A stretch of DNA of 64,000 nt from Alteromonas pelagimontana (GTDB lineage: Bacteria; Pseudomonadota; Gammaproteobacteria; Enterobacterales; Alteromonadaceae), in NCBI RefSeq assembly GCF_002499975.2, contig NZ_CP052766.1, positions 3,348,001 to 3,412,000 of the forward strand. The letters run 5' to 3'. Positions 27,996 to 36,546 of the stretch are shown in pieces. How positions within the stretch are numbered: position 1 is the first letter of the stretch; each line of letters begins with the position of its first letter. The position numbers and the translations under genes were made by a program. Below the pieces are notes generated by a model. The model saw only the letters and a program-made list of their open reading frames with translations. It had not been told where the DNA came from and did not search any database.

Positions 27996-28493
27996 CTAAC
28001 CCGGGTAAAACATCGATATAATACCCGCAGCGCGTTTCATTACGGCAATATCACGATCGCCCCATTTTACAGGCCGTCCAACGGCTTCACAGGATAATAA
28101 TCCCACTGGCTTGAAGTTTTGATGAAACATAAAATCAAGTACCGAGTAAATTTTATTAGGCTCCAGATAGGATTCGGTAAAATCAGTCGTATCGGGATGG
28201 GAGCGGGCATCAGAAGCCACTACAAGCTCGTTTTTCAAAATGGTATCGAAATAGGCAGGAAATTGCGCCTGGCGTAGCACCATATTGTTGACATCGTTAC
28301 GGGGCACACCCTCATGGCGCATGACACACCGAATTGTTTGGCGGTCGTCTTCAAATCGCCACAAGCTTATTCGATTCGCTTGAGGAACGGTTTTTTTAAT
28401 GCAGGTGCAAATAGCTATATTTTTTTTATCTTCAGAAAGGTTCTGACGACTTAACTTGATTGTGAGCTCAGTTAAGGGGTCGATATCAACCAT
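27996..28493 (-). CDS. GAF-domain protein
   Basis: 165 residues, a single GAF fold and nothing else: RISLWRFEDDRQTIRCV in strand 2-3, a middle ligand loop, VASDARSHPDTTDF, and the closing KPVGLLSCEAVGRPVKWGDRDIAVMKRAAGII, which is the common GAF end. Stand-alone GAF proteins can bind small ligands or be sensor partners of cyclic-di-GMP enzymes; no ligand residues can be named. It ends 270 bases before the TonB-receptor start, same strand, and follows the serine hydrolase gene. Confidence 0.8.
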   Translation of the reverse strand: MVDIDPLTELTIKLSRQNLSEDKKNIAICTCIKKTVPQANRISLWRFEDDRQTIRCVMRHEGVPRNDVNNMVLRQAQFPAYFDTILKNELVVASDARSHPDTTDFTESYLEPNKIYSVLDFMFHQNFKPVGLLSCEAVGRPVKWGDRDIAVMKRAAGIISMFYPG

Positions 28494-28577
28494 TACTACA
28501 GCCTCGCCATATCAACTTCATTGACCAGGTAGTTAAGCATTCATCCATAATTATCGCAAGGGGCAATTTTTTTGGGA

Positions 28578-30194
28578 TTACGGCGTCACTGAAGTCACGC
28601 CCGATCCCGCTTCCATTCTGATGAAGTGCATGTCCCGGTATTCGTGGTTGGCTTTTACCTTATCGGTAAAAGGATAAAAATCTACAGCGATGACTTCACG
28701 CTGTGTGTTAACCCTAAAATGCGCAAAGGCATCACTGGCGGCATTTTGGTTATCCCAGCGTACTACAAAAGTATGATCATCAAAGGGTTCCAACGAGCCC
28801 CTCAGCGTGGGCATTTTTTTTGCCTTTAATCGCAGCTTGTCGCCTTGTTGCGTTACTTCTACCTGCCCAAACCATCGGTCCTCAAAAGTGCCGGTATACT
28901 TTTCTAACGGTAGAATTACTGTTCCACTGCCTTGCGGCGTGCTGTGCTTTGATAAGTAAATTTGCTCCTGCTTGTCCTGATAAACCTGATATTGCTTAAT
29001 CCAATTCTGTTGCGGTTGCTCTGCGGTGAGATATCCTTTGAGAATAGTTTGCATAACAGCGCCTCTCGCTCCGTAATTAGAACCGTTATTGAGTATCACG
29101 ACGCCTGCACTGATGTCTGGAACAAAGGCCACGTAGGCTTGATAGCCAGAAAGGGTGCCGGTGTGGGAAATAACCTGATGACCAAAGACATCGGATAACC
29201 GCCAGCCAATGCCATAGGCTTTGAATAAGGTGTGGTCCCACTCCTTGTCAGTATCATCCACACTGAGAACGGTATGTGCTGACAACATAGTGTCAATACT
29301 TTTATCTGTCAGCAACTGGTTGCCATCAGGCGATTTCCCCTTGTTCAGCCACATTTGCACCCACTTAAGCATATCAGTGGCGTTACAGGCAATGCCTCCC
29401 GCTGCCGCCGAAACGATCCCGGTGACACCAATTTGATTGCGCACTACAGGATAAATTCCTCGCTTATCATTGTGACCGTAACTGACAGCAGCATTAGTTA
29501 ATTTTTCGGGCGGCATGTCACCGGCAAAGCAACTCATATCTAAGGGGGCAAAAATTCGCTTGGCAACAAACTCTTCCCAAGGCTGGTCGCTTATGCTGGC
29601 AACCAGTTCTCCGGCGGTAATGTACATAACATTACTGTAAGCGTAATCGCTGCGAAAGCTGCTTTGTGGCGTAAGATAACGTAAGTTATGAATTATTTCG
29701 CTACGGGTAAAGCCGCTGGGTTCCGGCCAAAGCATGCTGTCGCCTGCACCAGAAACCAGCCCACTGCGATGGGTAAGTAAGTCAATAATCTGAAACTCTC
29801 TGGTTACCCAGGGATCCTGCATCGCAAATTCAGGCAAATACCGCGTAACTCTGTCGCGCCATTGCAGCTTGCCATCATCAACTAACATAGCAACAGAGGC
29901 GCCGGTAAAGGCTTTGGTGGTGGAAGCCAGGCGAAAATAGGTTTCAGGGGTGACGGGTAAATCGTTAGCTAAATCGCGCTTACCATGGCCCGCTAAATAA
30001 ACGACTTTACCATCTTTAATTATTCCCACCGCCATGCCGGGGGTGTAAAAGGTTTCCAGTGCTGAATCAATAACCTCAGGCAGCTGAGAAAGCTGCTGAG
30101 GGAGTCGATTTATTGTTTCACCTAATGCCGCAAAACTGCATAGCATTAAACTGAAAATGACTGTGAAAATACGAAGAGAAAGATAGTGCGACAT
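28578..30194 (-). CDS. Secreted serine hydrolase, class C beta-lactamase-like (peptidase S12) with DUF3471 tail
   Basis: 538 residues. Signal peptide about 1-25. Catalytic S91-T-T-K94 and Y186-S-N188, plus the third motif HTG in VISHTGTLSGYQAY, are the three S12/beta-lactamase motifs. The part from about 420 (EKYTGTFEDRWFGQVEV, with LRLKAKK and HFRV) is a DUF3471-type lipocalin-like C-terminal domain found in Pab87-like peptidases. Such proteins are D-amino-acid peptidases or esterases of the envelope; substrate not known. The gap to the SDR gene is 90 bases with the same direction. Confidence 0.88.
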   Translation of the reverse strand: MSHYLSLRIFTVIFSLMLCSFAALGETINRLPQQLSQLPEVIDSALETFYTPGMAVGIIKDGKVVYLAGHGKRDLANDLPVTPETYFRLASTTKAFTGASVAMLVDDGKLQWRDRVTRYLPEFAMQDPWVTREFQIIDLLTHRSGLVSGAGDSMLWPEPSGFTRSEIIHNLRYLTPQSSFRSDYAYSNVMYITAGELVASISDQPWEEFVAKRIFAPLDMSCFAGDMPPEKLTNAAVSYGHNDKRGIYPVVRNQIGVTGIVSAAAGGIACNATDMLKWVQMWLNKGKSPDGNQLLTDKSIDTMLSAHTVLSVDDTDKEWDHTLFKAYGIGWRLSDVFGHQVISHTGTLSGYQAYVAFVPDISAGVVILNNGSNYGARGAVMQTILKGYLTAEQPQQNWIKQYQVYQDKQEQIYLSKHSTPQGSGTVILPLEKYTGTFEDRWFGQVEVTQQGDKLRLKAKKMPTLRGSLEPFDDHTFVVRWDNQNAASDAFAHFRVNTQREVIAVDFYPFTDKVKANHEYRDMHFIRMEAGSGVTSVTP

Positions 30195-30284
30195 ATAAAC
30201 GCCTGTAATTTTTTTAGCTTGGTTATATTTCCTGCCGCCGCAGTGGATGTCAACGTACCATCGACCAAACCAACGGTTTAGTCG

Positions 30285-31031
30285 TTAGCTCATTTTCGCC
30301 AGCCAGCGTAAGGGCGCAATTCGCAGAACATATTGCAGAAACGCCCAAGGCCATACTGGCACGTAACAATTTGCTTTTTCTTTATTGATGGCTTTAACCA
30401 ACGCACGACAGCCGGTTTCTGTATCCACAATAAACGGCACGCGCTTTACCTTTTCGTTAATTTCGGTGCGGATAAAACCAGGATAGATAGTGGAAACCTG
30501 AATAGGTGTGTCTAATACATCCACGCGAATACCTTCAGTAAGAGCACCCAAGCCCGCTTTTGTCGCGGCGTATACAGTCATAGCCCGACGAAATCCGCGA
30601 ACCGCGCTAACTGAAGAAATGGTGACAAGGTGCCCGGCGTTTTGCCGCCGAAAAATTGTCATGGCGGCTTCACATTGAGCCAACGCAGAGACAAAATTAG
30701 TGGTCGCCGTTTGTTTGTTCGCCTGAAAATGGCCGGTGCCAATGGCGGCTCCTTTTCCCACTCCTGCGTTAACGATAATTCGATCGAGAGTACCGAATCT
30801 GTCTGCAAAATGCTCAAATACGGTAAAAACCTCCTGATGATCGTCAACATCAAGGGTTACGATGGCAACCTGAATGGCTGGATTGAGCCGTTCGCAGGCA
30901 AGTTTCACCGCTTCCAGTTGCTCCATTCGGCGCGCGCACAGTGCCAGATTATGGCCTGCGCGGGCGAATTCCAGCGCCATGCCACGGCCAAGGCCAGAGC
31001 TTGCTCCGGTGATAAGAATGTTTTTTCTCAT
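30285..31031 (-). CDS. Short-chain dehydrogenase/reductase
   Basis: 248 residues. Cofactor loop TGASSGLG (8-15), CARR after strand 2 (favours NADP), NAGVG, and the catalytic serine in [10 protein letters not shown] followed by YAATKAG with Y and K. The last 25 residues ([21 protein letters not shown]) are hydrophobic, suggesting membrane association. Substrate unknown. Its ATG overlaps the tdk stop by four bases (ATGA), so it is translationally coupled to thymidine kinase. Confidence 0.9.
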   Translation of the reverse strand: MRKNILITGASSGLGRGMALEFARAGHNLALCARRMEQLEAVKLACERLNPAIQVAIVTLDVDDHQEVFTVFEHFADRFGTLDRIIVNAGVGKGAAIGTGHFQANKQTATTNFVSALAQCEAAMTIFRRQNAGHLVTISSVSAVRGFRRAMTVYAATKAGLGALTEGIRVDVLDTPIQVSTIYPGFIRTEINEKVKRVPFIVDTETGCRALVKAINKEKANCYVPVWPWAFLQYVLRIAPLRWLAKMS

Positions 31032-31618
31032 ACCGCTGCTTTATCCCAAACCAGTTGTTTAAAATGCTTGCGGCACATGGATTCATAGCGATCATTGCCA
31101 CCAATTTGCACCTGATCGCCGGTCGTCACCGCTTGACCTTCTTCATCCAGGCGCACAACAAAACTGGCTTTGCGTCCACAGTGACACACAGTTTTTAATT
31201 CGGAAAGCTTGTCGGCCCAGGCCAACAAATAATGACTGCCTTCAAACGTTTCGCCGAGAAAATCAGTTCTTAAGCCATAAGCCAAAACCGGTACATCAAG
31301 TTCATCCACCACTTCTACCAGTTGGCGTACCTGGATTTGACTTAAAAATTGAGCTTCATCGATAAACACACAGTCCAGGGGATGTTCACGATGCAGGGCG
31401 TAAATAGCCTCAAAAAGGTTATCTTCCTGGCGATAAAGCTGGGCATCGGCTTGAAGGCCGATACGCGAGGTGACTTTGCCGATTTCATAACGGTTATCCA
31501 ATGCCGCAGTAAAAATTTCTACATGCATTCCCCGTTCACGATAATTGTAAGCAGATTGCAGCAAAGATGTGGATTTACCAGCGTTCATTGCTGAATAATA
31601 AAAATAGAGTTGGGCCAT
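31028..31618 (-). CDS. tdk: Thymidine kinase, type II
   Basis: 196 residues. Phosphorylates thymidine with ATP in salvage. P-loop SAMNAGKST (9-17), magnesium/base site IDEAQFL, the lasso region, and zinc-binding cysteines in VCHCGRKA plus SMCRKHF. Length and motifs fit Escherichia coli Tdk (205). It starts only 6 bases after the GGDEF-EAL stop and overlaps the SDR gene, so the three genes form one transcription unit. Confidence 0.95.
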   Translation of the reverse strand: MAQLYFYYSAMNAGKSTSLLQSAYNYRERGMHVEIFTAALDNRYEIGKVTSRIGLQADAQLYRQEDNLFEAIYALHREHPLDCVFIDEAQFLSQIQVRQLVEVVDELDVPVLAYGLRTDFLGETFEGSHYLLAWADKLSELKTVCHCGRKASFVVRLDEEGQAVTTGDQVQIGGNDRYESMCRKHFKQLVWDKAAV

Positions 31619-31624
31619 AGTCTG

Positions 31625-33646
31625 TTAACGATTATTGTTGTTATACCAGTGCAGAAGATCTGTAAGGCTGAGCGGTTTAGCGTAGTAATATCCTTGAAGA
31701 TAGTCCACTCCCATCGCTTTTAAGTGCGCGGCGTGTTCTGGTGTTTCAATACCTTCTGCTATTGTTTTACATCCAAATTCTCGGGCAATCAGTACGGTTG
31801 CGCGAATAATGGTGTCGCTGCCTTCCTCAAGATTCTGTACAAATGTTCGATCAATTTTAATGTGATCAAAGTTGAGGGATTGTAACTGACTTAGCGAAGA
31901 AAATCCGGTTCCAAAGTCATCAATGGAAATTTGTACCTTCCTGGCTTTAATAGCATTCACTTCACGAATGACTTTTTCTTTGTTTTTGGCAAAGACAGAT
32001 TCGGTAATTTCCAAATGCAGGCGTTCAGGATTAAGTCCGGAGCTTGCCAGCGCGCGGTCCAGTATCTTGATAAATCCATCAGCCATTAACTGAATTACCG
32101 AGACATTCACTGACACCGCAACCGGTTCATCAAATTGCCACTGTGCCGCATCAATACAGGCTCGATGCAGTACCCAAATTCCGATCTCATGAATAAGACC
32201 ACATTTTTCAGCCAGGGGAATAAAAACATCCGGTCCGATTGCTCTGCCACCAAATTGCCAGCGTAAAAGTGCCTCCACGGCCCAAAGTTTTTCGTCTTCT
32301 GATGTCACCAACGGTTGGTAAACTAAGGTAAACTCTCTTTTCGCAATGGCTTGGCGAAGCCCTTCATGCAGCGCTTGTTCTTCTTTCAGCGATTCATAAA
32401 TAGCGGCGTTAAATACTCCCACACTGCCTCTGGAGGTGCGCTTCTGCTGGTACATGGTTAAATCCGCATCCTGAATAAGGATGGGAGCAAGCTCACCATG
32501 CTCAGGGAACAGCGAAATACCAATGGTGGCATCCAGAGTAATCTGATTTTCCGCTACATTAAATGGAAGTGTAACGCCGCTTCTGGCCGCCTGAGCCACC
32601 GCAATCGCCGTATCACGATTAGCGTAAGGTAATATCATGATAAACTCATCGCCGCCCCAGCGAGCAAGGCAGTCAGCTTCACAAAATCGGGTAAGTCGTT
32701 GGGCAACTTCAACAAGGACTTCATCACCAACGCGATGCCCCAGGCTATCGTTAACCTGTTTAAAACCATCTAAATCAATAAATAGCACTGCCAGACGACT
32801 ATTCGTCTTCTTAGCGGTTTCTAAAAGTCTATCCAGATGGCGCAAAAAGCCACTGCGGTTCATCAATGATGTCAGCGGGTCGCGGCTAGATAACCGATGT
32901 AACTCTTCGGTGCGTTTAATCACTTCCTCTTCTAACGTAGCATTAGTCGCATCAAGCTTTTCGTTAGTACGGTGAAGTTCGTCGTTAATTCGCTGAATTA
33001 CCCCTTTTTCTGCTGCCATTTGTTTCATTAGTTCTACGTTACGTGCTTTTAATTCTATTGCATCCGAGAAAAATCTGTTTGAACGTAGTGAGGTGATCAG
33101 CATCGCCACCCAGAACATAAGCCCTAAGCTGCCAAGTATCAGAAACTCTTCACGCTGATCGAAGATAGCAAGAACAGACATGGGTATAAGAAGAATTGAG
33201 CAATAAAGCCACACCAGTGTTCTGCTGGGAGCCAGTATTGTTGCGGCGCCTCCTGCCATGGCAGAAAGAATAATCATGGTGGAGGCTAGCTCCAGGGTGG
33301 CCATAGTAGAGTAAAGCACGATGCTGTAACTCGACCAAACAAGGGCGGTAACCACAACACCGGTGCTAAAGCGAATTAAATAGGTTTGAGGATCGTAGTC
33401 GGTTTTCTGACTACGAATATACCAAATCGCGGCATCTATCAGACGAATGACCAGGACAATCATCATGACATACCAGAACGCAAGCTTGTTGTGTTGGGTA
33501 TTGGGACTGTCAAAACCGAACACTAATCCGCTCATTGCTAGCGCGGTCATAATAAGACCACTATTTATATTGCTGTAAAGCAAATCAACGGCGTCTCGTG
33601 TTGTGGATTTTTTAAGCGATGTTGATTCGTCGGTCTGAGGTAGCAC
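31625..33646 (-). CDS. Membrane-bound GGDEF-EAL protein, cyclic-di-GMP turnover
   Basis: 673 residues. About six hydrophobic segments from 33 to 190 form a membrane sensor, then a coiled-coil linker (about 195-245, KLDATNATLEEEVIKRTEEL). GGDEF domain: ARWGGDEFIMIL is intact; the inhibitory RxxD site is not present at its usual place. EAL domain: EALLRW, VNVSVIQL, ITESVF, IDDFGTGFSSL, IKIDRTF and AEGIET, all metal-binding and catalytic residues retained. Both synthesis and breakdown of cyclic-di-GMP are therefore possible. GTG at 33646 has AAGGCGATTCC upstream. Why it is linked to tdk is unclear. Confidence 0.93.
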   Translation of the reverse strand: MLPQTDESTSLKKSTTRDAVDLLYSNINSGLIMTALAMSGLVFGFDSPNTQHNKLAFWYVMMIVLVIRLIDAAIWYIRSQKTDYDPQTYLIRFSTGVVVTALVWSSYSIVLYSTMATLELASTMIILSAMAGGAATILAPSRTLVWLYCSILLIPMSVLAIFDQREEFLILGSLGLMFWVAMLITSLRSNRFFSDAIELKARNVELMKQMAAEKGVIQRINDELHRTNEKLDATNATLEEEVIKRTEELHRLSSRDPLTSLMNRSGFLRHLDRLLETAKKTNSRLAVLFIDLDGFKQVNDSLGHRVGDEVLVEVAQRLTRFCEADCLARWGGDEFIMILPYANRDTAIAVAQAARSGVTLPFNVAENQITLDATIGISLFPEHGELAPILIQDADLTMYQQKRTSRGSVGVFNAAIYESLKEEQALHEGLRQAIAKREFTLVYQPLVTSEDEKLWAVEALLRWQFGGRAIGPDVFIPLAEKCGLIHEIGIWVLHRACIDAAQWQFDEPVAVSVNVSVIQLMADGFIKILDRALASSGLNPERLHLEITESVFAKNKEKVIREVNAIKARKVQISIDDFGTGFSSLSQLQSLNFDHIKIDRTFVQNLEEGSDTIIRATVLIAREFGCKTIAEGIETPEHAAHLKAMGVDYLQGYYYAKPLSLTDLLHWYNNNNR

Positions 33647-33787
33647 GGAATCGCCTTGGCAACTTTTCTTATTAACTTAAATGAAAATACATTAAAGACT
33701 TAGGCTGCACAAATATTCGCAGGACATTATTTAATGGAGGTTGGGTCTCAAAAAGGACGTGGTGGCACTATAAAGTCAATACAGAAC

Positions 33788-33813
33788 AAAAAAGGGAGGC
33801 GGGGCCTCCCTTT
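33788..33813 (-). terminator. Rho-independent terminator of the acyl-CoA dehydrogenase gene
   Basis: Minus strand: AAAGGGAGG, 5-base loop, CCTCCCTTT then TTTG. It begins 20 bases after the stop and separates fadE from the GGDEF-EAL unit. Confidence 0.85.
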
Positions 33814-33832
33814 AAGCGATCGTAATTACTAT

Positions 33833-36106
33833 TTACGCTGCATCCTGGTTTTCTTCTGCTTTGCTTTCTTCTGCCCCGGGCATTGTTTCTGACGCAGGCA
33901 GTAGCTCCATATCGAAGGTGAATTCATCGACACGAACGGCCAGCTTACGCTTTTCATTATAATCGTGCAGCATCTCGGCTTCCTTGCCATCAATCACACC
34001 TTTTTCCTGCAATTTATTTAACGCGTTTTCGAATGAAACAAACGGCACGACCGGTTCTTTACGCAATGCTTTTTGCACTTTTGTCAGCAGGTGGGCAACG
34101 GCATGTTTGGCTTTAAATGCCTGCTCGTTGATGTCGTTACCGTCACCTTTCACAGGACGCACCAAGTGAGTCAGCTGTGCTTTTACGCTGTCATCTTGCA
34201 TGGAAGCCATAGCCAGCTTTCTTACCAAGTCATCTTTAATACCGCTTACGCTGTTGCTGTAGGTGGCAGTCAGCACACGCATTAGTGAGCGAGTAGGAGC
34301 GTTCGGGAAGTTGTTGATAAAATCAACAATAGCCTGTTCTGCCTGTTGCAACGACCACTGCATAGCATAATCGAAGTAGGGCAGTGCCAGTTTACGATCT
34401 TCCATCCGTTGTTCAAAAAATCGTACGCACGCCATGGCTCCATACAGGTAACTCATCACATCGCCCAAGCGTGCTGAAAGCAGTTCTGCCTTTTTCAGGT
34501 CGCCACCTAAAACCAACAAAGATAAATCTGCCATTGGAGCAAGTTTCGCGGAAATTGCATTAACCCGAGCTTCGTACTTACGCACTTCCGGTAAACTGGA
34601 TTCTGCACCACGCAGGAACGGTAAGTAGCTTTTTCCTAAACTACGAAACGCGTTTTTCATGCTGAAAGAAATAGTTTTACCCAACACTTTATTAAACTGC
34701 GCGTCGGCACTACTGTCATTGCTATGGATCAGCTCTACCATTTCCTTTAGATGCGGGTGACAGCGCATTGCGCCTTGGCCGAATATCATCAGGTTACGAG
34801 TAAGAATATTGGCACCTTCAACAGTAATGGCGATAGGTAACGCGCCATAACCTCCCGCCAAGGTATTCTGCGGCCCGCGCTGAATAGCCTTACCTGCCTG
34901 AATATCCATGGCCGAGTTCATTACATCCCGACCTAATTCTGTCATGTGATATTTGGCAATAGCCGTGACTACCGAAGGCTTGATGCCCATTCCGAGACCT
35001 TCTGTGGTCAGTACGCGCATGGCTTCTAGCAAAAAGGTTTTACCTGCAATATCAGCAAGTTTGCTCTGGATGCCTTCGAAACGCCCAATGGGCAAGCCGA
35101 ACTGCTCACGAATAAAGGAATATTCAGAGGCAGCTTTCAATGCAGACTGGCCGGTCGCTACACCCATAGCCGGTAAGGAAATTCCACGGCCAGCGCCTAA
35201 ACAGCTAACCAACATCTGCCAGCCACGACCAATATTTTTCTGACCGCCAATAATGAAGTCCATTGGAATGAAAACATTGTTTCCGCGAGTCGTGCCGTTA
35301 TAAAACCGCACACCCATGGGATCATGACGATTCCCCAGCTCTACCCCAGGGTGAGACTTAGGCAGAAGGGCGCAGGTTATGCCCCGTTCGACTTTGTCAC
35401 CTAACAGATGTTCGGGATCAAACACTTTGAATGCCAAACCCAACACAGTGGCGATAGGGGCTAAGGTGATGTATCGCTTGTCCCAACTCACCGACAAACC
35501 AATGACTTCTTCGCCATTCCACTGGCCTTTGGTGACAATGGCGGCATCCGGAATTGCCCCTGCGTCCGAACCCGCTTCTGGGCTGGTTAACGCAAAACAG
35601 GGAATGTCTTCGCCTACCGCCAAACGTGGGAGCCAGTAATTTTGCTGCTCAGGCGTACCGTAGTGCATTAACAGCTCACCCGGTCCCAATGAGTTTGGCA
35701 CCATCACGGTAACGGCGATAGCACCACTTTTGGCTGCAATTGTCGCCACAATGGTGGAATTTGCGTAAGGACTGAATTCCAGGCCACCAAATTTCTTAGG
35801 GATAATCATCGAGAAAAAACGGTTTTTACCCAAAAAATCAATTATGTGCTGAGGAATATGTTGGCTGTTACTCAGTTCGAAATCATCAACCATTTCCAGC
35901 AGTTCTTTAACCGGGCCGTTCAGAAACGCTTTTTCGTCCGCACTGAGTGTTGCCTGCGGCACCGTTCGCAGAGCGTGCATGTCTGGCTTCCCCTGATAGA
36001 TAGAAGACTCAATCCACACATCACCGGCATCCAATGCTTCTTGCTCGGTAACCGAAATTGGGGGTAGCACTTTTTTCAGGCTTGTTCTGATACTCATAAT
36101 ACTCAT
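33833..36106 (-). CDS. fadE: Acyl-CoA dehydrogenase, FadE type
   Basis: 757 residues. Catalyses the first, FAD-dependent step of fatty-acid beta-oxidation. The acyl-CoA dehydrogenase core shows FGGLEFSPYA, CFALTSPEAGSDAGA, LGAGRGISLPA, REQFGLPIGRFEGIQ and GGYGALPIAI; the C-terminal part (about 520-720) is the FadE-specific helical domain. The protein lacks the N-terminal membrane helix of the 814-residue Escherichia coli FadE. The first ATG (36106) is followed by another in-frame ATG nine bases on, which has GGATGAG upstream and could be the true start. A FadR-like half-site lies just ahead. C-terminal tail is acidic. Confidence 0.9.
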   Translation of the reverse strand: MSIMSIRTSLKKVLPPISVTEQEALDAGDVWIESSIYQGKPDMHALRTVPQATLSADEKAFLNGPVKELLEMVDDFELSNSQHIPQHIIDFLGKNRFFSMIIPKKFGGLEFSPYANSTIVATIAAKSGAIAVTVMVPNSLGPGELLMHYGTPEQQNYWLPRLAVGEDIPCFALTSPEAGSDAGAIPDAAIVTKGQWNGEEVIGLSVSWDKRYITLAPIATVLGLAFKVFDPEHLLGDKVERGITCALLPKSHPGVELGNRHDPMGVRFYNGTTRGNNVFIPMDFIIGGQKNIGRGWQMLVSCLGAGRGISLPAMGVATGQSALKAASEYSFIREQFGLPIGRFEGIQSKLADIAGKTFLLEAMRVLTTEGLGMGIKPSVVTAIAKYHMTELGRDVMNSAMDIQAGKAIQRGPQNTLAGGYGALPIAITVEGANILTRNLMIFGQGAMRCHPHLKEMVELIHSNDSSADAQFNKVLGKTISFSMKNAFRSLGKSYLPFLRGAESSLPEVRKYEARVNAISAKLAPMADLSLLVLGGDLKKAELLSARLGDVMSYLYGAMACVRFFEQRMEDRKLALPYFDYAMQWSLQQAEQAIVDFINNFPNAPTRSLMRVLTATYSNSVSGIKDDLVRKLAMASMQDDSVKAQLTHLVRPVKGDGNDINEQAFKAKHAVAHLLTKVQKALRKEPVVPFVSFENALNKLQEKGVIDGKEAEMLHDYNEKRKLAVRVDEFTFDMELLPASETMPGAEESKAEENQDAA

Positions 36107-36108
36107 CC

Positions 36109-36124
36109 GCTCATCTGACCAGTT
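36109..36124 (-). promoter_or_regulatory. FadR-like half-site upstream of fadE
   Basis: Minus strand AACTGGTCAGATGAGC. The first eight bases equal the conserved left half of FadR operators (AACTGGTC); the right half does not match well. It would cover the ribosome-binding region of fadE. Inference from memory of the FadR consensus. Confidence 0.3.
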
Positions 36125-36189
36125 ATATTTGACTATAGTACCTTGGATTTAAAAAAGATCAAATCCTTCGTGGCAAAGGGGAAGGACCG

Positions 36190-36360
36190 GGGCGGGATCG
36201 CGAATATTTTTTATACAAAGAATGAAAGTTTCTTAGCCGAACTTGTGGAGCATCGGTGCTCCAGCAGAGCTATCAGAGATGATTCTACGGCGTTTTGGAT
36301 AAGAAACTTTTACATATTTTCACAGCTGGTGGTTTTTCGCTTACTCATGCAGTTGCCCTG
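36190..36360 (+). repeat. Dispersed intergenic repeat, copy A
   Basis: Copy A of a roughly 170-base element. The 78-base core 36229-36306 begins TTTCTTAGCCGAA and ends with an inverted version (TTGGATAAGAAA); inside it GGAGCA-TCGG-TGCTCC is a perfect stem-loop. Left flank ATCGCGAATATTTT and right flank CATGCAGTTGCCCTG are shared with copies B (41896) and C (53688, opposite strand). It occupies most of the gap between fadE and the RND operon. An 81-codon reading frame runs through it but the other copies have stops, so I do not call a gene. Confidence 0.7.
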
Positions 36361-36483
36361 GGGAAACGACGATGATTTTTTAACGTAAATTTAATGTACA
36401 GATGGCCGCTGCTACCACGTAAAAAAGTATGAGTTGGCATGCAGCTGTATGATGTGAAAATCACAATTTTCGGGCATCTTTCT

Positions 36484-36489
36484 TATACT
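36484..36489 (+). promoter_or_regulatory. Candidate -10 element of the RND operon
   Basis: TATACT matches 5 of 6 of the consensus. Transcription from here would begin near 36496, which excludes the longest possible start (36439) for the RND gene. No good -35 is seen at 16-18 bases. Confidence 0.35.
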
Positions 36490-36546
36490 AATGTTGTAAT
36501 TGCAGATACACTGTTAATGATAAAACTTGCAAAGGTATTGGAGTTG

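Noticed and set aside
30240..30284. AAACC-GTT-GGTTT hairpin after the SDR gene as a terminator
   Set aside because: Stem of only five pairs and no T-run on either strand.
36143..36388. 81-codon reading frame through repeat copy A
   Set aside because: The frame is not open in copies B and C and no good ribosome-binding site is present, so it is taken as part of the repeat.
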